Shown here piece by piece: positions 18,494-27,880 of a DNA stretch of 64,000 bases. The translations under genes were made by a program, and so were the position numbers. Source of the stretch: KK5 sp034043675. GTDB lineage: Bacteria; Pseudomonadota; Gammaproteobacteria; Burkholderiales; Burkholderiaceae_C. How positions within the stretch are numbered: the stretch's first letter is position 1; the number at the start of each line of letters is the position of its first letter. The notes under the pieces were generated by a model that was given only the letters and a program-made list of their open reading frames with translations, did not search any database and was not told the DNA's origin. The stretch covers positions 310,001-374,000 of the forward strand of contig NZ_JAXCLA010000007.1 of assembly GCF_034043675.1 (NCBI RefSeq), written 5' to 3'.

Positions 18494-19791
18494 GCACCAC
18501 AACGACGATCGACACTGCGGCTGCAAACGGACGCCAGGCCCTGTTGGCCGACGCGAACTTCCGCTGGCTGCTGGCCGGCGGTGCTGTCTCGCTGCTGGGT
18601 GACCAGTTCACCTTGGTGGCGCTGCCCTGGCTGGTGCTGCAACTCACCGGCGACCCGCTGGCGCTGGGCGTGACGCTGGCCTTGATCAGCGTGCCGCGGG
18701 CGGTGTTCATCCTGTTCGGCGGCGCCATTGCCGACCGCTATTCGCCGGCTCGCGTGCTGGTCGTGGGCAAGCTCGCGCAGTTCCTGCTGCTGGGCGGCCT
18801 GGCGGCCCTGCTGTGGAGCGGCGCGCTGACGATGTGGATGGTGCATGGCCTCGCGCTGGCGCTGGGCCTGGTCACGGCCTTCAGCTTCCCGGCGGGTAGC
18901 GCGATGCTGCCGCGCTGCCTGCCGCCGGCGCTGATCCGGCCGGCCAATGCCGTGCTGATGAGTGCGGGGCAGATCGTGTCGCTGGCCGGGCCGCTGCTGG
19001 CCGGCGGCCTGATCGCGCTGTTCGGGCACGGGCCCTCGCACGCGGTGCCGGACGCTCACGGTCTGGCGCTTGCGATCGGCTTCGATGCGGTGAGTTTCGC
19101 GTTCTCCGCCTGGACCGTGTCGCGGCTGAGCCTGCGGCCGCTGCCAGTCGCAGCTACGACGGCGGCGAAGGCGAAGGGCGTGCTGGCCGACATCGCTGAA
19201 GCCTGCCGCGCGTTCTGGGCCGACGTGCCGCTGCGCACCGTGTGCCTGTACTTCGCGGCCATCGCCTTCTTCGCCGGCGGACCGATCTCGGTGGCGCTTC
19301 CAGTGCTGGCGAATTCCGAGCTGGGTGGCAATGCGTCGGCGCTCGGCCTGCTGCTGGCGGCCAACGGTGCGGGCGTGCTGGCGGGCATGACCTTGTCCGG
19401 CCTGCGGTCCGACTGGCGGCTGGGCACGCTGGGCGCCACGATGCTGGCGGTCGATGCGCTGGCGGGCCTGGGCTTCGCGGCGCTGGGCCTCGTGCATGCG
19501 CTGTGGCTGGCGATGGCCTTGCTGGCGGTGCTCGGGCTGCTGCTGGGCTTCGTGCGCGTTGCGGTTTTCAGCTGGATGCAGAAGCGCGTGCCGCCGGCCA
19601 TGCTGGGCCGCACGATGAGCCTGTTCATGTTCATCGTGATGGGGCTGACGCCGCTGGCCTCGGCACTGGCCGGTGCGGCCCTGCGGGTGCTGAGCCCCGG
19701 GGCGCTGTTCGTCGCCAGCGGCGGCGCGCTGATCCTGATCGTCGTGATCGGCGCCGTGATGACGCCGATCCGTCAGGTTCGTGAGGCTTAG
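18490..19791 (+). CDS. MFS transporter, multidrug efflux type
   Basis: Inner-membrane major-facilitator protein, 433 residues with about 12 hydrophobic segments. The N-terminus carries FRWLLAGGAVSLLGDQFTLVALPWLVLQL and the loop 2-3 motif GGAIADRYSPARVLV, typical of MFS_3/EntS-like exporters. It overlaps the MerR gene by 4 bp and shares its dyad promoter, so it is probably the export pump induced by the TipA-like sensor. The substrate is unknown. The gene converges with the alpha-hydroxy-acid dehydrogenase gene and the two stop codons overlap. Confidence 0.9.
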   Translation: MSTTTTIDTAAANGRQALLADANFRWLLAGGAVSLLGDQFTLVALPWLVLQLTGDPLALGVTLALISVPRAVFILFGGAIADRYSPARVLVVGKLAQFLLLGGLAALLWSGALTMWMVHGLALALGLVTAFSFPAGSAMLPRCLPPALIRPANAVLMSAGQIVSLAGPLLAGGLIALFGHGPSHAVPDAHGLALAIGFDAVSFAFSAWTVSRLSLRPLPVAATTAAKAKGVLADIAEACRAFWADVPLRTVCLYFAAIAFFAGGPISVALPVLANSELGGNASALGLLLAANGAGVLAGMTLSGLRSDWRLGTLGATMLAVDALAGLGFAALGLVHALWLAMALLAVLGLLLGFVRVAVFSWMQKRVPPAMLGRTMSLFMFIVMGLTPLASALAGAALRVLSPGALFVASGGALILIVVIGAVMTPIRQVREA

Positions 19792-20936
19792 TAGGTGCCG
19801 GGGAGCAGGATCGTCTTGTCGACGTCCGTGATCTTCGTGCGGCCGCAGAAGGCCATCGTGATGTCCAGCTCCTTGTGGATGATCTCCAGCGCCTTCGTCA
19901 CGCCGGCCTCGCCCATCGCACCCAGGCCGTAGAGCATCGAGCGGCCGATGTAGGTGCCGCGCGCGCCGAGCGCGTAGGCTTTCAGCACGTCCTGGCCGGA
20001 GCGGATGCCGCCGTCCATGTGGACCTCGATGCCGCGGCCGGCGACCGCATCGACGATGGCCGGCAGCGCGCGGATGCTGGACTCGGCGCCGTCGAGCTGG
20101 CGGCCGCCGTGGTTGCTGACGATCAGCGCGTCGGCGCCGGAATCGGCGGCGAGCTTCGCGTCCTCGACGTCGATGATGCCCTTGATGATCAGTTTGCCGC
20201 CCCAGCGCTTCTTGATCCACTCGACGTCGGCCCAGCTCAGCTGCGGGTCGAACTGCTTGGCCGTCCATTCGGACAGCGAGCCCATGTTCTCGATGCCCTT
20301 CACGTGGCCGACGATGTTGCCGAACTGGCGTCGCTTCGTGCCCAGCATGCCCAGGCACCAGCGCGGCTTCGTCGCCAGGTTGATCAGGTTGGCCAGCGTG
20401 GGCTTCGGCGGTGCCGACAGGCCGTTCTTGATGTCCTTGTGGCGCTGGCCGAGGATCTGCAGGTCCAGGGTCAGCACCAGCGCGCCGCACTTGGCGGCCT
20501 TGGCGCGGTCGATCAGGCGCTCGATGAAGTCGCGGTCGCGCATCACGTAGAGCTGGAACCAGAAGGGCGCCTTCGTGTGCGCGGCGATGTCCTCGATCGA
20601 GCAGATGCTCATCGTCGACAGGGTGAACGGGATGCCGAACTTCTCGGCCGCGCGGGCGGCGAGGATCTCGCCGTCGGCGTGCTGCATGCCGGTCAGGCCG
20701 GTCGGTGCGATGGCCACGGGCATGGCGACTTCGCGGCCGATCATCGTGGTGGCCGTGCTGCGGCCCTCCATGTTGACGGCCACGCGCTGGCGCAGCTTGA
20801 TCGACTGGAAGTCGGCCTCGTTGGCGCGGTAGGTGCCTTCGGTCCAACTGCCGGAGTCGGCATAGTCGTAGAACATCCGGGGCACGCGCTTCTGGGCCAG
20901 GACGCGCAGGTCTTCGATGCAGGTGATGACGGGCAT
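19788..20936 (-). CDS. lldD: FMN-dependent alpha-hydroxy-acid dehydrogenase (L-lactate dehydrogenase family)
   Basis: 382 residues, full length for the LldD/glycolate oxidase TIM-barrel family. It starts MPVITCIEDL and shows PRMFYDYADSGSWTEGTYRAN, PTGLTGM, WFQLYV, the active-site SNHGGRQLDG and the FMN-phosphate stretch MDGGIRSGQDVLKAYALGA. These fit flavin-dependent oxidation of L-lactate or a related 2-hydroxy acid with electrons passed to quinone or cytochrome. The ATG at 20936 is chosen because family members begin there; the upstream frame adds low-similarity sequence. The LysR gene 77 bp upstream on the same strand may control it. L-lactate as substrate is probable but not proven. Confidence 0.88.
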   Translation of the reverse strand: MPVITCIEDLRVLAQKRVPRMFYDYADSGSWTEGTYRANEADFQSIKLRQRVAVNMEGRSTATTMIGREVAMPVAIAPTGLTGMQHADGEILAARAAEKFGIPFTLSTMSICSIEDIAAHTKAPFWFQLYVMRDRDFIERLIDRAKAAKCGALVLTLDLQILGQRHKDIKNGLSAPPKPTLANLINLATKPRWCLGMLGTKRRQFGNIVGHVKGIENMGSLSEWTAKQFDPQLSWADVEWIKKRWGGKLIIKGIIDVEDAKLAADSGADALIVSNHGGRQLDGAESSIRALPAIVDAVAGRGIEVHMDGGIRSGQDVLKAYALGARGTYIGRSMLYGLGAMGEAGVTKALEIIHKELDITMAFCGRTKITDVDKTILLPGTY

Positions 20937-21012
20937 GGTCGCTCTTGTCGTTGTGCGGGCGAGGAACTGGCGGATGCTAGTGCAGCGGGCGGGCTGCCGT
21001 GCGGAATTGTGT

Positions 21013-21936
21013 TCAGGCGGCGCCTGAGGATTCTTCATCCTGCAGGGTGCGGCAGTGCCCGCTCAGCCAGCTGGCGAACTGCGCTGCCGCGGCGCTGTCG
21101 CCGTGCCGGACCAGCGTGTACTGCACCGCGGCCCGCACCGCCAGCGGGAAGAGACGCCGCAACGCGCCGCTGCGCAGATAGGGCGCGGCGAGGCTGGGCC
21201 GCGCCAGCGCGACGCCCTGGCCGCAGACGGCGGCCTCCAGCACCAGGCCCAGGTCCACATAACGGTTTCCCTCATCGGGTTCCGTGGCGTCAGCCAGGCC
21301 CGCGGCCTGCAGCCACGCCAGCCAGGGCTCCAGCGGGGTGCGCAGCAGCGGGGCATGCTGCAGCAGCGCGGCCGGCGAATTCAGCGGCGGCAGCCGTTCG
21401 ATCAGCGCCGGGGCGGCCATCGGCGTCACCGTGTCGATCATCAAGACCTGACCCTCGCCGGGGCCCTGCTCGGCGCCGTTGCGGATCTCCACATCGGCGG
21501 ATGGCGCGCCTTCGTCGAGGAAAGGCACGCTGAGCACCAGCTCCAGTTCCAGCTCTGGATGCAGCGCGTTGAAGGCCGGCAGTGCTGGAACGAGGATCTG
21601 CCGCGCGAAGGTCGGCGGCGTCGTGATGCGCAGCCGCTGGCGGGCCTGGTTGCGGCGCTGATGCAGCGGCATCGCCGACAGCAGCGCCAGCGCCTGCCGG
21701 ACCTGGGCCAGGTATTCCTTGCCCGCCACCGTCAAGGCCAGCGGCCGTGCCGGCGCGCGGACGATCAGCGGCGTGCCGAGCAGTTCTTCCAGCGCGCTGA
21801 TGCGCTTGCTGACAGCGCTGGCGCTGACGTGCAGTTCCTCGGCGGCGCGCTCCAGCTGGCCCAGGCGGGCCACCGCCTCGAAGGCGAGCAGGCCGTCGAT
21901 GGAGGGCAGGCGCAGCAGGTGATGGGCGGAATTCAC
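21013..21936 (-). CDS. LysR family transcriptional regulator (GcvA-like)
   Basis: 307 residues starting at GTG 21936 (protein begins MNSAHHLLRLPSIDGLLAF). The N-terminal helix-turn-helix, FEAVARLGQLERAAEELHVS followed by ASAVSKRISALEELLGTPLI, is standard. The remaining 220 residues form the LysR effector-binding fold, with GNRYVDLGLVLEAAVCGQGVAL near the C-terminus, a GcvA-type signature. No Shine-Dalgarno sequence is visible before the GTG. It lies upstream of and parallel to the alpha-hydroxy-acid dehydrogenase gene, a plausible target. The inducer is unknown. Confidence 0.87.
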   Translation of the reverse strand: MNSAHHLLRLPSIDGLLAFEAVARLGQLERAAEELHVSASAVSKRISALEELLGTPLIVRAPARPLALTVAGKEYLAQVRQALALLSAMPLHQRRNQARQRLRITTPPTFARQILVPALPAFNALHPELELELVLSVPFLDEGAPSADVEIRNGAEQGPGEGQVLMIDTVTPMAAPALIERLPPLNSPAALLQHAPLLRTPLEPWLAWLQAAGLADATEPDEGNRYVDLGLVLEAAVCGQGVALARPSLAAPYLRSGALRRLFPLAVRAAVQYTLVRHGDSAAAAQFASWLSGHCRTLQDEESSGAA

Positions 21937-21965
21937 CCGTGCGACTGTATCGGGCCGCGGCGGCT

Positions 21966-23273
21966 CTAGAACAGCGGCAGGTTCTCGGCCGCGGCCTTGC
22001 CGTCGCTGCGTGCCGTCTTGCGAGACGTGGTGGCGGCCGGTACGTCGGAGCGGTGCGACAGATTGCCGATGCGCACGCCCAGCAGACGGATCCGCTTCGT
22101 GAGGTCGACGCGCTTCAGGCACAGGCCGGCGGCATGGCGCAACTCGGCGGCGCCGTCGATCGGGGCATCCAGGGTCAGGTCGCGCGTGACGGTGACGAAG
22201 CCCTCGAAGCGCAGCTTCAGGCCGACCGTGCGGCCGACGTAGCCCTTGCGCTGCAGATCGCCGGCCAGTTGCTCGCACAGCCGCGTGAACACGGCACCGA
22301 GTTCGGCGCGGTCATGGACGGCATGCAGGTCGTGCTCGAAGGTGGTTTCGCGGCTGATCGACACCGGCTCGCTGTGGGTGACGACGGGCCGGTTGTCGCG
22401 CCCGTGGGAGGCTTCGTGCAGCCAGGCGCCGTAGCTCTTGCCGAAATGTTCCAGCAGAAACGCCGGCGACGCCGCGGCGAGCTGGCCGATCGTCTCGATG
22501 CCCAGCGCCAGCAGCTTCGCACCGGCCTTGGGGCCGATGCCATTGATCTTGCGCACCGACATCGGCCAGACGCGGGTCTCGATGTCCTCGGGCATCAGGA
22601 TCGTGATGCCGTCCGGCTTGTCCAGCTCGGAGGCGATCTTGGACAGCAGCTTGTTCGGCGTGATGCCGATCGAGCAGGTGAGGCCGGTGGCCTTCAGCAC
22701 CGAGTTCTTGATCTCGCGCGCCACCGAGCGGATGCCGCCCAGCGGGTCGTGGCCGACCGGCTCGCGAATGCCGGGCACTTCGCTGAGGTCGATGTAGATC
22801 TCGTCGATGCCGCGATCCTCGATCACCGGCGCCACCTCGGCAACCGCTGCCTTGAACAGCCGCGAATGGCGGCGGTAAGCCTCGAAATCGGCCGGCAGCA
22901 GGATAGCGTCCGGCGCACGCAGCGCCGCCTTCATCAGGCCCATGGCGGAGAACACGCCCAGGTCGCGCGCCGCGTACGAGGAGGTGGTGACCACGCCCCG
23001 GCCCGTGTAGTCGCGCAAACGTGCGTAGCGTCGGGTGCCATCGGGCAGATCGCGCGGCGTGTGATCGCGCCTGCCGCCGACGACGACCGCCTGGCCCTTC
23101 AGCTCCGGATAACGCAGAAGCTCGACGGACGCATAGAACGCGTCCATGTCCAGATGGGCGATCAGCCGTTCGGGCAACCGGGTTCCCGTGGGCACGGAGG
23201 GCTCGAACGCGGCGTCATCCGCATCCGCCTCGGCGCTCATGGGGTCTGGGTCAGCGAACATCCCGGCAGGCAT
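21966..23273 (-). CDS. dinB: DNA polymerase IV (Y-family translesion polymerase)
   Basis: 435 residues from the first ATG; starts at 23261 or 23240 (MSAEADADDA) are equally possible because none has a clear ribosome site. The catalytic palm motifs are intact: HLDMDAFYASVE (metal Asp) and RGIDEIYIDLSE (Asp-Glu pair). Other stretches are SIGITPNKLLSKIASELDKPDG and the helix-hairpin-helix KINGIGPKAGAKL. The extreme C-terminus ENLPLF is a beta-clamp-binding motif. A 6-bp hairpin (23274-23288) abuts the first ATG. Transcription most likely starts at the LexA-controlled promoter near 23467-23494, passing through a 30-codon ORF first. Confidence 0.93.
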   Translation of the reverse strand: MPAGMFADPDPMSAEADADDAAFEPSVPTGTRLPERLIAHLDMDAFYASVELLRYPELKGQAVVVGGRRDHTPRDLPDGTRRYARLRDYTGRGVVTTSSYAARDLGVFSAMGLMKAALRAPDAILLPADFEAYRRHSRLFKAAVAEVAPVIEDRGIDEIYIDLSEVPGIREPVGHDPLGGIRSVAREIKNSVLKATGLTCSIGITPNKLLSKIASELDKPDGITILMPEDIETRVWPMSVRKINGIGPKAGAKLLALGIETIGQLAAASPAFLLEHFGKSYGAWLHEASHGRDNRPVVTHSEPVSISRETTFEHDLHAVHDRAELGAVFTRLCEQLAGDLQRKGYVGRTVGLKLRFEGFVTVTRDLTLDAPIDGAAELRHAAGLCLKRVDLTKRIRLLGVRIGNLSHRSDVPAATTSRKTARSDGKAAAENLPLF

Positions 23274-23341
23274 GCGTCATTGTGACGCTGGCATCGGCGG
23301 CAGCGCGTTATGCTGTGCGGCCGCGCCTTCCTTGTCTGGAC

Positions 23342-23434
23342 TCAGAACCAGGCCCACATGGCCCGCAGCCACCTGGGCACGCGGACGGCAGGGGCGGGGC
23401 TGTAGGTCTGGCGGTAGCAGGTGCGAGAGTACAT
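23342..23434 (-). CDS. Putative LexA-controlled 30-residue peptide
   Basis: A 31-codon frame including stop, between a LexA-box promoter and dinB. The ATG at 23434 has GAGGG 7 nt upstream, a better ribosome site than dinB has. The peptide begins MYSRTCYRQTYSPAP, is basic in the middle and ends in WLRAMWAWF, an aromatic, amphipathic tail. I recognise no family. It could be a membrane-active SOS peptide, a translated leader for dinB, or chance; a ribosome site plus SOS promoter argues against chance. Confidence 0.5.
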   Translation of the reverse strand: MYSRTCYRQTYSPAPAVRVPRWLRAMWAWF

Positions 23435-23449
23435 GGCGATCCCTCAAAG

Positions 23450-23469
23450 TACTGTGTATGCATACAGTA
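23450..23469. promoter_or_regulatory. LexA (SOS) box
   Basis: TACTGTGTATGCATACAGTA matches the enterobacterial LexA consensus in both outer hexamers, TACTGT and ACAGTA, with 8 bp between them. The same half-sites serve beta- and gammaproteobacterial LexA. It overlaps the -10 of a minus-strand promoter reading toward dinB. Confidence 0.88.
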
Positions 23470-23494
23470 TAGGGAGCGCGTCCGCATTTGCCAA
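23467..23494 (-). promoter_or_regulatory. SOS promoter for the small ORF and dinB
   Basis: On the minus strand a -35 TTGGCA (23494-23489) and a -10 TATACT (23472-23467) are 16 bp apart. The LexA box covers the end of the -10 and the expected start point near 23460, the classic geometry for LexA repression. Confidence 0.7.
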
Positions 23495-23517
23495 GCACGT
23501 TGCCATCGATTTTGCGA

Positions 23518-23721
23518 ATGTCTTCCTTGTCGCCCCAATCCGCCCTCGATGAAGCGGATCCGATGCCGGTCCCGCCGCCTCAACCGGATCTCGATGCCTG
23601 CTGCGGCAATGGCTGCGATCCCTGCATCTTCGATTTCTACGACCTGGCGATGGATGAATACCGCCAGAAGCTGAGGGCCTGGCGAGCGCGGCATCCGGAT
23701 TGGTCTAACCTAGCTTCGTGA
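23518..23721 (+). CDS. Small oxidoreductase-like domain protein
   Basis: 67 residues. The core DACCGNGCDPCIFDFYDLAM followed by DEYRQKLRAW matches the small Oxidored-like family (the N-terminal oxidoreductase-like domain also found in mitochondrial OXLD1). The CC-x-x-x-C-x-x-C cysteines probably bind a metal, but no enzymatic role is established. The ATG at 23518 lacks a clear ribosome site; an upstream TTG at 23488 in frame with GGGAG ahead is an alternative. The LexA box lies about 50 bp upstream on the other side, so SOS control of this gene cannot be excluded. A weak terminator overlaps its stop. Confidence 0.75.
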   Translation: MSSLSPQSALDEADPMPVPPPQPDLDACCGNGCDPCIFDFYDLAMDEYRQKLRAWRARHPDWSNLAS

Positions 23722-23741
23722 CACTAGACCGGTGTCTTTTT
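23720..23741 (+). terminator. Weak intrinsic terminator after the oxidoreductase-like gene
   Basis: Stem GACACT (23720-23725) with GGTGTC (23731-23736), one T-G wobble, loop AGACC, followed by five Ts at 23737-23741. The stem begins inside the TGA stop. Confidence 0.5.
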
Positions 23742-23805
23742 CAAGTCCATCCCCCTGAATGGACGGGACACTTCTTTGTCGAGTAGCAACAGAATGCGAC
23801 TTCTT

Positions 23806-23819
23806 GCACGCTGGCGTGC
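23806..23819. repeat. Short perfect inverted repeat upstream of the PEP-CTERM gene
   Basis: GCACGC-TG-GCGTGC lies about 33 bp before the PEP-CTERM start. It could be a regulator half-site pair. A sigma-54 reading was tested and is off by one base in spacing. No function assigned. Confidence 0.4.
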
Positions 23820-23852
23820 TTGCCATCACGAAGACCTGAGGAGATGAATTTC

Positions 23853-24500
23853 ATGAAGCTTCGCCGCATCCTGGCCCTCACCACTCTGGCCCTAGCACCG
23901 CTGGCTGCAAATGCCACCTTGACGACGCTGACGGCGCCGTGGCCGCCGACCGGAAGTACCGGCCTGGACGGCGTGGAGTTCAACGTGCAGACTAACGCAG
24001 CCACCGGCGTGATGGTGGCGATGGGCGCGCACCCCTACAAGAACGGCGCGACGATGCCGAACGATGGCATCTCCACCTTCTATGCCCCGTCTGGCATCTA
24101 CGCCGCCGATGGCCTGGGCCGCGCGAACTGGAGCTTTGACTTCGCCTGGAACCTAGGGACCGGCTGCGGTAGCTGCAAGGTCGTGCTGAGTATTGATCAG
24201 GATCCGAGTTCGGCGATCGACTACGTCTCCAACGACCAGATGAAGGCGGCGTTCGGCTCGTCTTACGCCGAGTCTTGGAACCTGACGATGGGCTTCATAC
24301 CGTTCACCTTCGATCCATTCGGCGCGAGCGACACGAACTTCCTGCTGCAAGTACTCGACGCCGATGGTGCTGTGATGGTCGAGTCGGGAATCCGGGTGCT
24401 CGTTGGCTCGAACAGCGTGCCAGAGCCGAGTAACTTGGCGCTGGCCGGTCTTGGCCTCGCAGCGGCGGCATTTGCACGCCGACGCGCCCTGCGCAAGTAA
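23853..24500 (+). CDS. PEP-CTERM sorting-domain protein
   Basis: 215 residues, exported and C-terminally sorted. It has a signal peptide (LRRILALTTLALAPLAANA), an all-beta middle with one CGSC motif, and a classic PEP-CTERM tail: VPEPSNLALAGLGLAAAAFA then RRRALRK. The tail is recognised by exosortase EpsH/XrtA, which must be encoded elsewhere because none is in this window. The start at 23853 is chosen because GAGGAG lies 9 nt upstream; the ATG at 23844 directly abuts that site. Base composition is visibly less GC-rich than in the neighbours. The middle domain belongs to no family I recognise. A strong terminator follows. Confidence 0.85.
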   Translation: MKLRRILALTTLALAPLAANATLTTLTAPWPPTGSTGLDGVEFNVQTNAATGVMVAMGAHPYKNGATMPNDGISTFYAPSGIYAADGLGRANWSFDFAWNLGTGCGSCKVVLSIDQDPSSAIDYVSNDQMKAAFGSSYAESWNLTMGFIPFTFDPFGASDTNFLLQVLDADGAVMVESGIRVLVGSNSVPEPSNLALAGLGLAAAAFARRRALRK

Positions 24501-24520
24501 GCTGTCTGCGATCTAGCTAG

Positions 24521-24541
24521 CGGCGCCTTTGGGCGCCGTTC

Positions 24542-24543
<2 letters not shown>
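24521..24543 (+). terminator. Intrinsic terminator after the PEP-CTERM gene
   Basis: Stem CGGCGCC (24521-24527) and GGCGCCG (24532-24538) with loop TTTG, followed by TTCTT. It lies between this gene and the convergent argH stop. Confidence 0.75.
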
Positions 24544-25948
<1,405 letters not shown>

Positions 25949-25998
25949 GGCAGGCGAGGGCACAATGAAGCAGCCTCGGATTCTATCGACCCACCCTC

Positions 25999-27024
25999 AT
26001 GCTCCCGGCCAGCCCTCTCGATGACGACGCCGCGGCGCCATTGTTCGACCCGGTGCGCGTGTTCGACGTCTGCCACGTCGGGCTGGTGCTGCGGGCAGTG
26101 CTGGCCTTGCACGGCATCCTTGCCTTGAGCCTCGCGCTGGCCGTGCGCGATGCCGGCACGTGGATGATGGCGATGGCCAGCGGCACGGTAGTCACGATGT
26201 CGGCACTGCTGCTGTGGCTGCTGCTGGTGTGCGCCGCGCGGCGCGGCCTGGCGCGGCTGCCCGAGTCGCTGCAGTGGACCCTGCTGATGGCGTTGGGTGC
26301 GGCCTGCGCGCTGGGCGGTTGGGCGCTGTTGAACCTGGCCAGCGAGGACCCCACCAGCGCCTTCCGCTGGACCACCCTGGCGCTCGCCGGCGCGGCCACC
26401 GCGGCGGTGCTGCTGGCCTGGCTGAAGCAGCGCGAGCGCATGCAGCGGCCAGCCGATGCGATGGCGCAGTTGGTGGAGCTGCAGTCGCGCATCCGGCCGC
26501 ACTTCCTGTTCAACACGCTCAACAGCGCGATCGCGCTGGTGCAGATCGACCCGCAGCGAGCGGAGGGCGTGCTTGAAGATCTGAGCGAGCTGTTCCGCGT
26601 GGCGCTGGCGGATGCGAGCGCCGCGGTCCCGCTGGCCGAGGAGGTCGAGCTCGCGCGCCGCTATCTCGACATCGAGCAGATCCGCTTCGCGGAGCGCTTG
26701 CGCGTGCGCTGGTCCGTCGATCCTGCAGCGGGCCAGGCCAAGGTGCCGCCGCTGCTGCTGCAGCCGCTGGTCGAGAACGCCGTGCGCCATGGCGTCGAGC
26801 CGAACGACGAGGGCGGCGATATCGACATCGCCATCGAACGCCAGGGCAGCGAGGTCGAGATCCGCGTCGTCAACAGCGTCGGCCAGCCCGCGCGCAAGAC
26901 CGGCCACGGCCTCGCCCTGCGCAATGTGCGCCAGCGCCTGCGGCTGATGCATGATGTGGCGGCCCGTTTCGAGCTGAGCCCCGAGCCGCAGCGCTTCTCT
27001 GTCCGCATCGTTGTACCTCGATGA
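25999..27024 (+). CDS. algZ: Sensor histidine kinase, LytS/AlgZ (FimS) family
   Basis: 341 residues. Four hydrophobic segments (about residues 25-135) anchor the kinase in the inner membrane. A His_kinase domain follows with the phospho-accepting histidine in RIRPHFLFNTLNS, the N-box LLLQPLVENAVRHGVEP and the glycine stretch GHGLALRNVRQRL. The ATG lies about 50 bp from the divergent argH start. It overlaps the response-regulator start (ATGA), so the pair is translationally coupled. By homology with AlgZ/FimS the pair may govern pili, twitching or exopolysaccharide; the signal is unknown. Confidence 0.93.
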   Translation: MLPASPLDDDAAAPLFDPVRVFDVCHVGLVLRAVLALHGILALSLALAVRDAGTWMMAMASGTVVTMSALLLWLLLVCAARRGLARLPESLQWTLLMALGAACALGGWALLNLASEDPTSAFRWTTLALAGAATAAVLLAWLKQRERMQRPADAMAQLVELQSRIRPHFLFNTLNSAIALVQIDPQRAEGVLEDLSELFRVALADASAAVPLAEEVELARRYLDIEQIRFAERLRVRWSVDPAAGQAKVPPLLLQPLVENAVRHGVEPNDEGGDIDIAIERQGSEVEIRVVNSVGQPARKTGHGLALRNVRQRLRLMHDVAARFELSPEPQRFSVRIVVPR

Positions 27025-27872
27025 ATTCCATTGCCGCGAAGCCCGCCATCAAGGTCCTGCTGGTCGACGACGAGCCGCTGGCCCGCTTGCGCCTGCGCAG
27101 CCTGCTGGAGGCCTGCGTCGACCCGCGCGCCGAGGTCGTCGCCGAGGCGGCCGCCGTCTCGCAGGCCCAGGCCTGGCTGCGCGAACACGCCTGCGACCTC
27201 GTACTGCTGGACGTGCAGATGCCGGGACCGGACGGGCTCCACCTGGCCGACACCTTGCGCGAACGCAGCGCCGCCGGCGCGCCGGCGATCGTCTTCGTCA
27301 CCGCCCACGCCGAGCACGCGCTGCGCGCCTTCGAGCTCGACGCGATCGACTACCTGACCAAGCCGGTGCGCCGCGAACGCCTGCAGGCGGCACTGGCGCG
27401 GGTGGCGCAGCGCCTGTCTGAGCGCGCCGCAGCGCAGGCCCAGCAGCGCCAGGACAGCCCGGAAGCTGCCGACGGCGGCGCCGACGTGGTCGTCGTCAGC
27501 GACCGTGGCCGGTTGCTGCGCGTGCCGGTCGTCGAGGTGCTGTACTTCAAGGCCGAGCTGAAATACCTGACCCTGCGCACCGCGCAGCAGAGCCTCGTGA
27601 TGGACGGCAGCCTGTCCGATCTGGAACAGCGCCTGGGCGATCGCTTCCTGCGCGTGCACCGCAATGCGCTGGTCGCCAAGTCGGCGGTGCGCGAACTGCA
27701 GCGACATGCGCCGACCGATTTCGGTGAGCTCGATGGCGGCGACGGCAGTGCTGGCGAGGCGGCCGAGGGCTGGGCGGTGCGGATCGCCCATGTCAACGAG
27801 TGGCTGACCGTGTCGCGGCGGCAGGTGGCAGCTGTCCGTGAGGCGCTGGCGCAAGGGGGCGGCAAGCCCTGA
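27021..27872 (+). CDS. algR: LytTR family response regulator (AlgR type)
   Basis: 283 residues. The receiver domain (residues 10-125) has VDDEP, the phospho-acceptor Asp in LVLLDVQMPGPDG, the conserved T in FVTAHAEH and Lys in YLTKPVRRER. A LytTR DNA-binding domain (about 155-265) includes LYFKAELKYLTL and FLRVHRNALV. An insertion rich in Gly/Asp/Glu (about 225-245) interrupts LytTR loops and is unusual. It is co-translated with the AlgZ-type kinase and forms its cognate regulator. Confidence 0.94.
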   Translation: MNSIAAKPAIKVLLVDDEPLARLRLRSLLEACVDPRAEVVAEAAAVSQAQAWLREHACDLVLLDVQMPGPDGLHLADTLRERSAAGAPAIVFVTAHAEHALRAFELDAIDYLTKPVRRERLQAALARVAQRLSERAAAQAQQRQDSPEAADGGADVVVVSDRGRLLRVPVVEVLYFKAELKYLTLRTAQQSLVMDGSLSDLEQRLGDRFLRVHRNALVAKSAVRELQRHAPTDFGELDGGDGSAGEAAEGWAVRIAHVNEWLTVSRRQVAAVREALAQGGGKP

Positions 27873-27880
27873 GAGCGGTA

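Noticed and set aside
18148..20847. An 899-codon minus-strand frame spanning the MFS and dehydrogenase genes
   Set aside because: Extremely rich in Arg, His and Gln with no recognisable domain; overlaps three well-supported genes.
23794..23825. Possible sigma-54 promoter (TTGCACG ... TGC) before the PEP-CTERM gene
   Set aside because: The distance between the -24-like and -12-like elements is 11 rather than 10 bases and the GG is missing. The inverted repeat explains the similarity.
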